From Erythrobacter sp. (lineage in GTDB: Bacteria; Pseudomonadota; Alphaproteobacteria; Sphingomonadales; Sphingomonadaceae): a stretch of 64,000 bases of DNA. Shown piece by piece: positions 44,476 to 57,400 of this stretch. The notes under the pieces were generated by a model, which worked only from the letters and a program-made list of their open reading frames with translations, was not told the origin of the DNA and did not search any database. Both the position numbers and the translations under genes were made by a program. Location: assembly GCA_029937545.1 (NCBI GenBank), contig JAPYPR010000002.1, positions 62,001-126,000 of the forward strand. Reading direction: 5' to 3'. Numbering within the stretch: position 1 is the first letter of the stretch; each line of letters starts with the position of its first letter.

Positions 44476-45698
44476 GAGCGATAGTCGGCGTTGATCGAGA
44501 TGTAACTGTGCGTGAGATCGCAGGTCCACACCGTCGCGCGGCCTTCGCCGATCCCGAGATCGACGTCCATTCGGATTTCCTGTCCGGCGAGATGCTCTGC
44601 GACCGGGCCTTCGTCGTAATCGGGCAGGGGCTGCCCGTCCTTCGCCGCCCAAGTCCCGCCGAAGCCGATGGAAAGCCGGTCGCGGTCTGCGGGTTCACCG
44701 GCCTTGCCCACTGCCATCACGACGCGCCCCCAATTCGCATCGCCACCCGCGATAGCCGTCTTCACCAGCGGCGAATTGGCAATGGCGAGACCTACACGGC
44801 GCGCACTGTCATCGCTCTCCGCGCCCGAAACCGCGATCTCGATGAATTTTTGCGCCCCCTCGCCGTCGCGCACGACCAGTTGTGCAAGCGTGCGGCAGAC
44901 CTCGAGCAAGGCGGCGTAGAATGCGTCGGCACCGGCATCGTCCCATCCTGCCAGCGTCGCATTCCCGGCTTTCCCGGTTGCGAAGACCAGTACCGTGTCG
45001 CTGGTCGAAGTATCGCCATCTACGGTGATGCAGGAGAAGGTCGCGGCGTTCGCTTTGTCCAGCATCTCCTGCAGGATTGCGGGCTCTACCACCGCATCGG
45101 TAAAGACGTAGCCGAGCATCGTCGCCATGTCGGGCGCGATCATGCCGCTACCTTTGATGATCCCCGCCAATTCAACGCGCTTTTCGGCGAGGATCGCCGA
45201 AGCAATGGCACCTTTTGCGAAAGTATCGGTCGTGCCGATGGCATCGGTGGCATCACGCCAGCCGCAAGGTTCGGCCACGAGGGCGGCCTCGACCCCCGCG
45301 CGTGCCTTGTCCTTCGGCAGCGGAACGCCGATGACTCCGGTCGACGAAACGAATACGTCGCTCGGCTCGCAATCTAGCGCGCCAGCCACCTGGGCCATGA
45401 TCTGCTCGACCGCTTCGCGCCCGCGATGGCCGGTAAAGGCATTGGAATTGCCTGCGTTGACGACCAGCGCACGGGCTTCGCCCAGCCTTACCTGCTCACG
45501 GCCGAGTTCGACCTCGCTGGAGGCGCAGGCGCTCTTGGTGAAGACGCCCGCAACACTTGTTCCCGGCGACAGCTCGACAAGTGTCAGATCGCAGCGGTCC
45601 CAGTCCTTGTAACGCGCCCGGGCGACACGCAGGGTTACGCCCTCGATGCTAGGCAGTTCGGGAAAGGAAACGGCGAGGGGGGAGCGGGCGAGATCCAT
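44472..45698 (-). CDS. argJ: ornithine acetyltransferase / N-acetylglutamate synthase
   Basis: The product has 408 residues from ATG 45698 (MDLARSPLAVSFPELPSIEG). ArgJ precursors self-cleave before a Thr. Here the site is in the stretch KGSGMIAPDMATMLGY, where ATM precedes the catalytic Thr, with supporting LVVNAGNSNAFTG and ITVDGDTSTSDTVLVFATG. It recycles acetyl groups in arginine synthesis and, in bifunctional forms, also makes N-acetylglutamate. A TTG 36 bases upstream is an alternative start, but the ATG fits the family better. It overlaps the downstream phosphatase gene. Confidence 0.93.
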   Translation of the reverse strand: MDLARSPLAVSFPELPSIEGVTLRVARARYKDWDRCDLTLVELSPGTSVAGVFTKSACASSEVELGREQVRLGEARALVVNAGNSNAFTGHRGREAVEQIMAQVAGALDCEPSDVFVSSTGVIGVPLPKDKARAGVEAALVAEPCGWRDATDAIGTTDTFAKGAIASAILAEKRVELAGIIKGSGMIAPDMATMLGYVFTDAVVEPAILQEMLDKANAATFSCITVDGDTSTSDTVLVFATGKAGNATLAGWDDAGADAFYAALLEVCRTLAQLVVRDGEGAQKFIEIAVSGAESDDSARRVGLAIANSPLVKTAIAGGDANWGRVVMAVGKAGEPADRDRLSIGFGGTWAAKDGQPLPDYDEGPVAEHLAGQEIRMDVDLGIGEGRATVWTCDLTHSYISINADYRS

Positions 45699-45737
45699 GC
45701 CCCGCGCGCTACCCCCCGTTTTTCCCTTTGCCAAGCA

Positions 45738-47798
45738 TCAGGCTGTGCGGGCGGCCCCGCGCGGCACCAGCCAGAAGGCGAGGCCGTAGAGCAGCAGCGT
45801 CGCAATCAGCAGGTTGTTGTACCCGCTGAACAGCGCGAGATACTCGAGGCAGCCGCCGACGATCGTCCCGATCAGGTTCAGTGCGAAGGCACTCTGCGAA
45901 TTCGACGACTCGCGGAAGCGCTTCGCGAAGGCGATATTCGCGAGATAGATCGGCAGGAAGGCCAGAACCGTTCCCGCTATCAGGCGCGGCCAGAAGGACA
46001 GCGCGAGCAGCCATTCGGGCTTGATTACCCATGCCGCGGCCAGCGACACCGCAATAGCGGCAAAGACGACCTTCAAAGGGGGAGTCTTGAACTTGCGCTC
46101 GGTCTCGACTGCAGCCAGCACCACGACCAGCACGCCTGCGAAGACGAGCGCGTTCACGAACCAGGTGGTGCCGAACAGCAGCGCGAAGGTCGCAATGTTC
46201 TTCGTCTCGAGCAGCAGGAAGGCTGCGCCCATGAAGAACAGGTCCGCATAGGGGCGCATTTCCTTCAGCGGCCCACCCAGAACGCGCACGGTCAGCACGG
46301 TGACGGCGAGGATGCCGAACAGCGTGATCGCATAGAGCGGCGGGAAGCCGTTGCCGCGGAAGTAGAGGAACGGCGCATCGTCGCTGACCGTACCGACTTC
46401 TTCGGCGGACGCCCCGGGTGTCCACGCCGTGCCGCAGGTCTGCGACGACTGTTGCTTGGCAACCGAGATGACGGCCTGCTGACCCGCGAACGTATCGACG
46501 CAGGGCGCATGGCCGAAGGCCTTGGCGGCGGTCCCGGCCAGGCGGTCGATCAACCAGTCCTCGCGGTAATAGTTGTACATGGCGAAGGCACCGTCCTCGG
46601 TCAGCACACGGTTGACCGATTGCAGCGCTTCGTCGGTGAAGAGGAAGCTTTCGAGGCGGATCTGCGACGCGCCGCTCACCAGCGTCAGCGAGTCGGGTAG
46701 GGCGAAGAGCACCAGATCGTATTTCTTGTCGGTGTTCTGCAGGAATGCGCGGCCATCATCGACATGGCGGGTGACGCGCGGATCGCCATAGGGGCGATCG
46801 ATATTGTGCGCCGCGCCCAGTTCCATGATGACCGGATCGATATCGACCGCATCGACCGATTTTGCGCCCTTGGACAAGGCAATGGCCACGTCCGAGCCGG
46901 ACCCTGCGCCGATTATCAGGACATTGCCGAGATCGCCGACCGGCAGGCGGTTGTATGGCATCTCGTAGATGTGTTCGCCCTGCTCGATCTTCCACTGGGC
47001 GGGTGCCATCAGCTGGTGCGGCACCCGGTTGGCGCGGATTTCCATGAAGCCCGGCATGCCGTCCTTGGCCGTGGTTTCGACCTTGTAATAGGGCGACCAG
47101 TAGATGTTGTCGCGCAGGCTCTCTTGGCCCAGCGGCACCAGCAGCGCGACGCACCACGCGAGGCTGACCAGACGGCGCTTGGGATCGGTGAGCACAAGAT
47201 ACGGCACGATGGCCATCAGGCCCCACACGATCGACGGCGCGCGCAGGAAGCTGAGCGCGGTAAAGGTCAGGATGCCGGCGAGCGAGCCGATCAGGTCCCA
47301 GCGATAGGCGGTAAGCGGGGTAAGCTTGGCAAAACAGCGCCCGACCAGCTCGGCCGGACCGGCGAGGATGGCGGCGACGGTGACGAAGACCAAGGGGAGC
47401 GCGATCCACGCAGGCGGGCCGTAAACCTTGAGCGAGGAGAAATAAATGATGTCCGAGCCGCTCTGCTCGATCGTGACCGGGAATTTGACTACGGCGATGA
47501 CCAGCACCGCGAGCAAGGGCAGCGAGAACGGCCAGATCGACCAGCTCTTGCGGCTGATCAGGAAACCGGCGCCGATACCCAGGAAGGAGCCGAGCAGGAC
47601 GAAATTCGAGAAATAGGACAGGTGCACGACATTGGCGCCCAGCCAGCGGATCAGCGCCAGCTCCACGAACAGCATGGTGAATGCGGCAAGGATCAGGCGG
47701 CGGACTACGGCCGGATTGTCGTCGATCGCTTTCTCCGCAGTCGCTTGAGATCCATTGCCGCCAGCGAATGCGGCGTTGTCGGCAGTGATGTCGGTCAA
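45738..47798 (-). CDS. membrane spermidine-synthase-like protein
   Basis: About 686 residues are encoded. The N-terminal half has several transmembrane helices (e.g. LILAAFTMLFVELALI, SLPLLAVLVIAVVKFP). The middle carries a spermidine-synthase-like AdoMet fold (DLGNVLIIGAGSGSDVAIAL, KSVDAVDIDPVIMELG and DLVLFALPDSLTLV), and more helices end the protein (VNALVFAGVLVVVLAAVE). It could methylate or aminopropylate a membrane-linked substrate, but the active-site residues cannot be verified by eye. TTG 47798 behind GGGGGGA is chosen over an upstream GTG without ribosome site. Confidence 0.75.
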   Translation of the reverse strand: MTDITADNAAFAGGNGSQATAEKAIDDNPAVVRRLILAAFTMLFVELALIRWLGANVVHLSYFSNFVLLGSFLGIGAGFLISRKSWSIWPFSLPLLAVLVIAVVKFPVTIEQSGSDIIYFSSLKVYGPPAWIALPLVFVTVAAILAGPAELVGRCFAKLTPLTAYRWDLIGSLAGILTFTALSFLRAPSIVWGLMAIVPYLVLTDPKRRLVSLAWCVALLVPLGQESLRDNIYWSPYYKVETTAKDGMPGFMEIRANRVPHQLMAPAQWKIEQGEHIYEMPYNRLPVGDLGNVLIIGAGSGSDVAIALSKGAKSVDAVDIDPVIMELGAAHNIDRPYGDPRVTRHVDDGRAFLQNTDKKYDLVLFALPDSLTLVSGASQIRLESFLFTDEALQSVNRVLTEDGAFAMYNYYREDWLIDRLAGTAAKAFGHAPCVDTFAGQQAVISVAKQQSSQTCGTAWTPGASAEEVGTVSDDAPFLYFRGNGFPPLYAITLFGILAVTVLTVRVLGGPLKEMRPYADLFFMGAAFLLLETKNIATFALLFGTTWFVNALVFAGVLVVVLAAVETERKFKTPPLKVVFAAIAVSLAAAWVIKPEWLLALSFWPRLIAGTVLAFLPIYLANIAFAKRFRESSNSQSAFALNLIGTIVGGCLEYLALFSGYNNLLIATLLLYGLAFWLVPRGAARTA

Positions 47799-47960
47799 TT
47801 CATGTCCCCCCGGTGTCGGGCGTGCATCGCCCACCGTTTGCCGGGTGCTATCGGATGTATGGTTACCAGCGGGTAAAGGATCGCGAAATACCGCCGAGCG
47901 CTTGTGGGTCTACGGGCAAGCGGTGGACAATTCGGCATGTGTCGCTATCTTGAGAGGCCT

Positions 47961-48233
47961 ATGCTGAAGCGCCTGCTCACATTTCTGGCAATCATCACGG
48001 GCCTGACCGCGATCGGTGCACCAGTGCATGTGTCTGCGGCAGGTACGCTCGGCGTCGCGCTGGAGCAGAGCCAGCGGGCCGATCAGCCGGCCAAGTGTGA
48101 CACCGCCGCGTGCGTAGAGCGCGATCGGCGGCGTAAGGCACGCGGCGAGAAAGCGCGGCCCTGCCGCCCGGCCAGTACCGTCACCGTCTTCATCCCGACG
48201 GTCATGTTCGGTCCCGACCGCGCCTACGAATAA
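47961..48233 (+). CDS. small exported protein
   Basis: The 90-residue product [20 protein letters not shown] has a signal peptide cleaved near VSAAG. The mature part contains [20 protein letters not shown], a charged segment with two Cys residues, and ends [18 protein letters not shown] before the ATG supports the start over the longer track ORF. The family is not recognised. It lies between the divergent membrane synthase-like gene and secA and is followed by a terminator-like hairpin. Confidence 0.68.
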   Translation: MLKRLLTFLAIITGLTAIGAPVHVSAAGTLGVALEQSQRADQPAKCDTAACVERDRRRKARGEKARPCRPASTVTVFIPTVMFGPDRAYE

Positions 48234-48260
48234 GGTCCTTACCGCGCCAGTATTCCAAGA

Positions 48261-48288
48261 CCCGGCACCGCAGGCGTGCGCGGGTTTT
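48261..48288 (+). terminator. terminator before secA
   Basis: CCCGGCAC and GTGC-G-CGGG form an eight-base-pair stem with one bulged G, a seven-base loop and a following TTTT. It separates the small exported protein gene from secA, which therefore should have its own promoter. Confidence 0.65.
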
Positions 48289-48331
48289 CATCGATAGACA
48301 CAGCCTACCAGATTCAGGGGCACCCCGTTCC

Positions 48332-51097
<2,766 letters not shown>

Positions 51098-51115
51098 TGG
51101 TCAGCAGCCTCGCAG

Positions 51116-51235
51116 CTAGGTGTTGCGGGGCTGCCGGACCATGGGGATGAGGGGCGGGGTGCCCTCGTCCGGAACGATCGGCTCACCCATTTCCTCGAAC
51201 CTGCAACTGGCGTAGAAATCGCAAGCTAGCGGCAC
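51116..51235 (-). pseudogene. C-terminal remnant of a GNAT acetyltransferase
   Basis: A minus-strand frame of 39 codons, openable from a GTG, reads CDFYASCRFEEMGEPIVPDE and ends in PMVRQPRNT. This resembles the last strand-helix-strand of GNAT N-acetyltransferases (FYxxxGFxxxGEPxxxDGIPH). The acetyl-CoA binding part is absent, and tauE begins 26 bases to the right, so this is only a fragment. It is absent from the ORF track. Confidence 0.5.
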
Positions 51236-51261
51236 GGGTCTGGGCGGTCTAGTCGGATCAC

Positions 51262-51999
51262 ATGCCGCTTTTGATCCTCGCCTTCTTCGTCACTGCGCTG
51301 CTTTACGCCAGCGTCGGCTTCGGCGGCGGCTCCACCTACACTGCGCTCCTGGCGCTGTCCGGCTTGGATTACCGGGTCCTTCCGTTACTCTCACTCTCCT
51401 GCAACATCGTCGTAGTCGCCGGGAGCACCGTGCGGTTCGCGCGGGCCCGCGTTACGCCTTGGCGTAGCGCGGGCCTTCTCACAGCGCTTGCTGCACCCGC
51501 CGCTCTGGTGGGAGGATTGACCCCGATCTCCGAGACGCTCTTCCTCACTCTCTTGGGCATGAGCTTGCTGTTTGCCGGTGGAGCCTTGCTCCTGAAACAG
51601 GGCGTATCGTCGGCGGGGCCAACCAAGGCAGCGCGCTTCATGCCGTTTGTCGCAGTTCCGCTCGGCTATCTTGCGGGACTGGTGGGGATCGGCGGCGGTA
51701 TTTTCCTCGCTCCGATACTGCATCTCGTGCGCTGGAATTCGGCCAAGGCTGTAGCTGCCACCGCCAGCCTGTTCATTTTGGTGAACTCAGTGTTTGGGCT
51801 GGCTGGCCAGACCATCAAAGGTGGTACGGGACGGATCGCCGCTGCCATCGAGTTGGGTCTGCCGCTGCTGGTAGCCGTCGCTATCGGAGGGCAAATCGGC
51901 AGCCTGCTGGCGCTCAAATATTTTCCCCAAAACTGGATACGGCTTGGCACTGCGGCGCTGACAATCTGGGTCGGCGCACGCCTGCTGCTGACGATGTAA
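51262..51999 (+). CDS. TauE/SafE family permease
   Basis: The 245-residue protein is highly hydrophobic with about seven to eight helices. It carries the TauE/SafE glycine motifs ALLYASVGFGGGSTYTALLA and GYLAGLVGIGGGIFLAPILH, which repeat once per half as expected for this family. Members move sulfite, organosulfonates or other small anions across the inner membrane; the substrate is not indicated by neighbours. It ends two bases before the tRNA-end repeat that marks the left edge of the accessory region. Confidence 0.88.
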   Translation: MPLLILAFFVTALLYASVGFGGGSTYTALLALSGLDYRVLPLLSLSCNIVVVAGSTVRFARARVTPWRSAGLLTALAAPAALVGGLTPISETLFLTLLGMSLLFAGGALLLKQGVSSAGPTKAARFMPFVAVPLGYLAGLVGIGGGIFLAPILHLVRWNSAKAVAATASLFILVNSVFGLAGQTIKGGTGRIAAAIELGLPLLVAVAIGGQIGSLLALKYFPQNWIRLGTAALTIWVGARLLLTM

Positions 52000-52003
52000 A
52001 GAA

Positions 52004-52024
52004 AATGGCTCCCCGAGTGGGATT
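52004..52024 (+). repeat. att-like copy of the tRNA-Asn 3' end
   Basis: AATGGCTCCCCGAGT is identical to 62388-62402, i.e. the 3' end of the tRNA-Asn gene plus two flanking bases. After one mismatch it continues with GGATT (20 of 21 overall). Orientation is the same in both places. No cloverleaf can be folded here, so it is a partial copy as expected for the distal attachment site of an integrated element. Confidence 0.7.
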
Positions 52025-52032
52025 GCAACTCT

Positions 52033-52426
52033 TGCCTATACCTGCTCGTCTCCCCAGCCGGGGCGAAGTCGTGGGTCTTGCGGGTGCAGGTCGGTGGAAG
52101 GCGCACAGACATCGGGTTGGGTTCGCTCGGGGCCTATGGGCTGGCGGAGGCTCGGGACCGGTCGCGCGAATTGCGGAAGGCAGCAAAGCAAGGGCGCGAT
52201 CCGGTTGCGGAACGGGATAAAGACCGCCGCCGCGTTCCTCTCGATGCATGTTCATCCGAAGATCGGCAATTTACGGGTCGATGGTATTGTAGAGCGCGAT
52301 GTCGCTGCGGCCCTGTCGCCTGTATGGCAAACGAAGCCCGCGCTCGCGAAGAAGCTACGTCACCGTATCAGGCTTGTTCTCGATGCTTGGGGACGGTATG
52401 CCGCTGCGCAAGGCGCTCTCGCTTAG
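52033..52426 (+). pseudogene. P4-type tyrosine integrase, decayed fragment
   Basis: One frame reads CLYLLVSPAGAKSWVLRVQV followed by GGRRTDIGLGSLGAYGLAEA and RELRKAAKQGRDPVAERD, the N-terminal arm-binding (DUF4102) domain of P4-like integrases. After about 52210 the similarity switches frame to MHVHPKIGNLRVDGIVERDV and KPALAKKLRHRIRLVLDAW, the core-binding domain. The first about 25 residues and the whole catalytic domain are missing, so it cannot recombine DNA. It starts nine bases inside the att-like repeat, as active integrases usually do. Confidence 0.82.
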
Positions 52427-52494
52427 TCTGCTAGGCCGAGCGAGACTTCCCAAATTGTCCCGCTCGATCAACGCGCCGTCGGATGGGAGGATTT

Positions 52495-52794
52495 TAGGTT
52501 TCGTGGACAAAGCATGACCGGGGACTCGGTCGCTGATTCAAGGCTGGCTTTTGGAGGCGGGCTTGGGCGAGCGGATCGGCTTTACAGACGAGGAATGGGA
52601 CCTGATCGGGCCGCTGTTGCCGCCTGAGCATGGTCGTGGATGTCGACCAGCGCAGGATAACCGAGCGGCTGTTCAACAGACTCAAGAACTGGCGCAGGGT
52701 CGCGACACGCTACGACAAGACCAGGGAATCCTACCTCGGCTTCGTCGCGCTCGCCTCAGGCAAACTATGGATACCCTTTGTCCACAAAACCTAG
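52495..52794 (+). mobile_element. internally deleted IS5-family element (MITE-like)
   Basis: Terminal inverted repeats TAGGTTTCGTGGACAAAG (52495-52512) and CTTTGTCCACAAAACCTA (52777-52794) match at 17 of 18 positions and bound a 300-base element. Inside are the two ends of an IS5/IS427-type transposase joined by a large deletion. The element could only move if a full-length relative supplied transposase. A target duplication is not certain; the flanks show TTTAG on the left and CTAGC on the right. Confidence 0.8.
52551..52794 (+). pseudogene. transposase remnant of the IS5-like element
   Basis: The N-terminal fragment GERIGFTDEEWDLIGPLLPP followed by GCRPAQDNR is directly succeeded, in another frame, by RITERLFNRLKNWRRVATRY and ESYLGFVALASGKLWIPFVH, ending at TAG within the right terminal repeat. 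In intact relatives these parts are separated by the catalytic DDE domain, which is absent here. Confidence 0.85.
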
Positions 52795-52805
52795 CAGTGA
52801 CGTGC

Positions 52806-54407
52806 TCAGTCGACAACGGCCTCGAAGGTAATGGCGATGGTTTCGCCGGCCGCCAGGCTATCGAGGCTCGCGCGGATCTCGCCGCTGGTAAGATAGGCGG
52901 CCCCTACCGGATCCGTTTCATCGGCGCCGGCTGCATCATCGTCTTCCGCAATGGTGGTGGTGTCGCACGCTGAACCGGACCGCAGGGTTCCGTTTGAGTA
53001 TGTGACCCCTGCCGGCAGGGTATCAGTCATGAGAACGCCAGATGCTGCCGTGTCGCCGGTGTTCGATGCGATAAGGCAATACTCGATGCGCGCTCCCGGG
53101 ATGTAAAAATCAGTATCTCCGATTTCTACTGGGTCGCCGAGAAGCCTGCTTGTCTTGTCGAGCAATACCGTCGTCGTCGGACGACAGAATGTGATGTCGT
53201 GGATGGCGATCCCTTGCTGCCCCGGGTCGGCCGGCGCCGCGGAATGATTGCCGTAGGAAACGATGATCCGGTCGACCGGCTGACTGAAGGTAACGACGAC
53301 GTTCCCGAAGCTGGAATCACTGTCGGACGCGCCGTCACCATACGCACTGTTTCCGATCACGTAGTTCGAATTGCCATTCGTGAGCGTGGGAACAACATTT
53401 GCCCCTTGATACCGCCCTTCTACGGTCACGAGATCCGCAAACTGCCCCGGGTTGCTGTCGACATCGAATATGGTGAATTGGGCCCCACGCATGATCGCGG
53501 GCAAAGTAATGGTCGTAACGGCGCGCCCGGCCCTCGATGGCTGGTCTGCGACCTGCCCGAGCGAGAACTGGGCGGGGGATATGCCTCCCGTGAACCCGTT
53601 CTGCCTAGCCGGAGACTGCCCGCCGAACGTCGCATTATTGAGCCAAGTTCCGTCGGTTGTCAGGTTGAAGCCGATGTTCCCAAGGGCACCGAGTGGATAG
53701 GTGTTGCTCGTTGTGCCCGCAGTCCAAGTAACCGCATCCCAATCAAATAGGATCGTCTGGTTGGGGCAGGTTAGCGCTGGCGCGACTCCAGCTTCGCGAA
53801 CCGAGTCTAGATATAGGTCAGACCGTAAAAACGTCCCGTTGTATGCAGTCGGGGAAAGGTCGCAAATTTCTAGACGCCAGGTTCCAGCTGCATTCTGGCC
53901 GTTGAAAGCCGAGAGGGCTGCCCGCGGGCGAAACGTGTTCTGGTAGGGAGGAGCCGTCGTAGCATGGCTAGCCCATGCGCGGTCGCTATTCACCAATTGC
54001 GTTGCGGCGTCGTCTAGCAGGACGTTAAAATTATTGCCCCTGACATTGCTCGTATCGTCGTTGGTCAGTTGCACGCGCGTACCCGTAGGGGATTGCAAAG
54101 TGAATTGCAGGTCTCCACGCCAAGTATGCGTAGCCAGAATGCCGATGTTTACATCTGCGACTGTAGCACTCGAGGTCACGATGAAGTTGCGTACCAAAGG
54201 ATTGGTGCAAACGGTCGTGCCGTCGATGGTGCCGTTCGTCGTATTCGAATACGTCGACGAAATCTGAGCCGCCGCCGGGGTCGCGTTCAGCATCATCGAA
54301 AGGCCGAGAACCAATAGTGCAATCAAGTATCCGAGATGAACTCGAAGCCTCGATACCGGGGCGCAACAAGAATGTGGTTGGCGGTCGATCGTCGTCAGCG
54401 TGTTCAT
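52806..54407 (-). CDS. exported P-domain plus DUF11 surface protein
   Basis: The 533-residue protein has an extended signal region (hydrophobic YLIALLVLGLSMMLNATPAAA, cleaved near AAA-QIS). Residues about 60-210 resemble the proprotein-convertase P-domain: LATHTWRGDLQFTLQSPTGT, later GTWRLEICDLS. A central beta-rich part follows (FTIFDVDSNPGQFADLVTVE). The last about 115 residues are a DUF11 domain (YCLIASNTGDTAASGVLMTD), ending at ITFEAVVD. It is the last gene of the five-gene operon and overlaps the barrel gene by ATGA. Likely secreted or cell-surface; function unknown. Confidence 0.8.
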   Translation of the reverse strand: MNTLTTIDRQPHSCCAPVSRLRVHLGYLIALLVLGLSMMLNATPAAAQISSTYSNTTNGTIDGTTVCTNPLVRNFIVTSSATVADVNIGILATHTWRGDLQFTLQSPTGTRVQLTNDDTSNVRGNNFNVLLDDAATQLVNSDRAWASHATTAPPYQNTFRPRAALSAFNGQNAAGTWRLEICDLSPTAYNGTFLRSDLYLDSVREAGVAPALTCPNQTILFDWDAVTWTAGTTSNTYPLGALGNIGFNLTTDGTWLNNATFGGQSPARQNGFTGGISPAQFSLGQVADQPSRAGRAVTTITLPAIMRGAQFTIFDVDSNPGQFADLVTVEGRYQGANVVPTLTNGNSNYVIGNSAYGDGASDSDSSFGNVVVTFSQPVDRIIVSYGNHSAAPADPGQQGIAIHDITFCRPTTTVLLDKTSRLLGDPVEIGDTDFYIPGARIEYCLIASNTGDTAASGVLMTDTLPAGVTYSNGTLRSGSACDTTTIAEDDDAAGADETDPVGAAYLTSGEIRASLDSLAAGETIAITFEAVVD

Positions 54408-57400
54408 CGGCCTAGTCCTAGGAAGCTGAAGCTGTCGGCATCGAACTTCAGGCGGAAGCTGGCGTAAACACCCTCGTCGGTGTTACGCGCGGCGCTGAAG
54501 TCCTCGTCGCGGAAGCCGGACACATTGTAGCCGACGCTCAGCAGCATATCGTCTGCCGGAACGAAGCCGATTTCCGGACCGAATGCGAAGCTGGTGTAGC
54601 CATCGGTAAGGCCGCTGCGCACAGTCGCTCGCCCGCCGACTTCGAAGCGCTCGCCGATGCCGATACGGGCATCCAGTCCGCCGAGCAGCGTCCAGCCCGA
54701 AGCGTCGTAGCCTTCGAAGCTGTCGAAATTGTATCGCGTGCCGACAAACACGCCGATTTCGGTGCGCTGGAAAAGTCCGCCATCGTCTTGGTCGTAGCCG
54801 CGCGGCGACCAGTTCGTCGAGAGGCTGCCGATAAGACGGCGCGATTTTGCCTCGCCATCCACAGTCAGGGCCGTCCGTCCAGCTGGCCCGGTCTCGCCCG
54901 CGACCGCGCCGCGCACTTCGTCGCTACGGTATTCGATCTTGGCGAGGAAAGCGAAGGGCGACTCGTCCGGGCGATGGGCGATCGCGATCGCGCCGTCCAT
55001 GATCTCGCTCATCGCACCGAAATCGTCTTCGGCATTGGTCCAGGTAAAGCCGGAGCCGACCACGCTGCCTTCACCGAGCTGGCGGATAGCGCCGAAGGTC
55101 AGGCCCTTGCGATCGGCCTGTTCGCCATCGCGATACTCGCCGCGGAAATTGGCGGCCCAGCGATCTTTGCGCCAGGTCCCGCCGGCGGTGATGGCGACAA
55201 AGTCCTCGAACAGCTGGCCGTCCTGGCCAAGATGACCGCCACTGGCGACCGGGTGGAGCGGATTGATCGCCTTGCCCGGATCGACGCCGCCGATCTGTCG
55301 GTTTCCATCGACGGTGAAGTCGACCGTGAGGTTGCTGGTCACAGGCAGGCTTTGCGCCAGCCCGAAGGCAGCGAAGGAGCGGGGACCGTATTCGGAGATC
55401 GTTTGTTGGCCCAAGGTGCCGGTGACGCGTGCGCCCGCCCACGGAGCGAGCTCGATGCCGCCCTGCACCGTGCGTGCGTCGATCGCTTCACCCTCGGCAA
55501 TCTCGTAGCTACCGATCAGGCGGATGGCATTGGTCAACGCATAGCGCGCGCCGAAGCGGTGGCGGGTCGGAAGATCGATGGAATCGGTATTCTCGAGCGC
55601 GATGCTGGTGCTGGCGTTCAGTTCCAGCCGGTTGTCGAGCAAGCGCTGGCTGGCGCCTGCTTCGAGCACGGTCGAGGAACCGGTCGTGCCGTCCTGGAAA
55701 CGATCGGAGAAGTGGGCGATGCCGAGGCGCAGGTCGGTCGCCTGCGAACGCCAGGTCGCCTGCACCTGCACCGCATTGCGGCGCGCCGCGTCGGTAAGGC
55801 TGTCGTCGCGCCAGGCACTGCCGGTCACGATGAGTTCCTCGGTGACCGAATAACGTGCATCGACACCCACCTTGGTGCGGCCCCGCTCGACGGCGTTCTG
55901 CTGTTCGACACCGTAGCCTTCTTCGATGCTGCGAGCATACGCTAGCACATCGAGCTTGCCTGTGTGATGTTCGGCTTCGACCTGCCAGGCAGCCTTGGTT
56001 TCGCCTTCGCTTCGGCTGGCGCCGATCTCGGCACGGACTTCGGTCGCAGAGCCGATCCGGGCGCGCACATCGGCGGCGACGATTTCGGTCCGCGGACCGT
56101 CGCCCTTGTCGGTAACGGCGCTGGCGCCGATGCGCAGGTTGCCGTCCGCCAAGGTGACGTCGGTGCGAACGCCGGCGTTGAGCTCGCCCGACGAGGTCAG
56201 CTGGTCGATTTCGTAATCGATGACGATGAATTGCGGGTTGAGATCGAAATCGCGGCTCAGGACCGGTTGCGTAAAGGTAATCGTGCCGGACAGGATGTCG
56301 ATGTCGTAATCGACGAACCGCTCGAGTTCGCGGCGTTCGACGATGATTTCCGAGCGGAAGCGGTCGCGGGTCTCGATGGCAACGCGTTCGGAATTAATGA
56401 CGATCGCGCGGCTGGACAGGCGGTAGGGGCCTGACAGACCGTTGCCCTGGATCTCGTCGCGGCGGAAGCGGGTCTCGGTTTCGGCTGCGAAACCCTGGAC
56501 GTGCAGCTTGCCGAACCGGCCTTCCGCTTTCACGCCGGTGGCGGCGCGGTCGTAACGGGCGAGGTCGGTCTGGTCGAAACCGGTGCGGAAGTCGCCGTAG
56601 ATTGCGTAGAAGCTCTCGGTTTCGACGCGGACGTAAAGCTTGCCGCGGCTGGCGGCATCGAAGCGGCGCGTGGAGCCATCGCCGTATACAGTGTAATAGG
56701 CGTTGGGATCGATCGTGCCTTCGAGGCGCTGCTCTTCGCGCTGCTTGGCGCTGTCATAGGCGGCCGTGACGAGGAATTTACCGAGCACGCGGCCCTTCGC
56801 ATAAAGCGCCACGCGGGCCTCGTCGCCAAGATCGCTGTCGAAGCGCCCGGTACGCTGCATGTTGTCCGCGACGGTGCGCGCGCCCGCCGAGCCTTCGGCA
56901 AGGCCGACGACCGTCCAGGGCTGGTCACCCGGCACCATCCAGCCCTCGATTTCCTGGGTGCGCGTAATCTGGCGGTCGGTAAAGCTGAACTGCAGATGGA
57001 GCGGGCCGCTGACCATCGTCGGTGCCAGTTCGATCAAGGCTACGCCGTCATCGCCTTCGACCGTCCAGGTCGGCGATGCGCCGCCGAGGCCGGTCAGCTG
57101 GCGCAGCTGCATTGCTTCGATCGCCTGCGCGCTCTCGTAGGGCGCATTGATGGCAACGCTGCCGCTGACGCCGCTGCGAACCGGGCGGCCCTTGCGGTCG
57201 GTGATACGCACCGCGAGCACCGGCTTGTTTTCACCGTCGGCCACCAGACGCGAGCGAGCGTCGATGAGTTCGGCCTTGGCAGGGGCGGCGGCGAAATTGA
57301 CGCTACGCTCAAGTGCGGCAATCTCTTCGCCGTTTGCGGAAAGGACGCGCGCGGTCAGGCTTGTGACCTCGGATTCCAGGGCGACGCCGCGCCAGACGCT

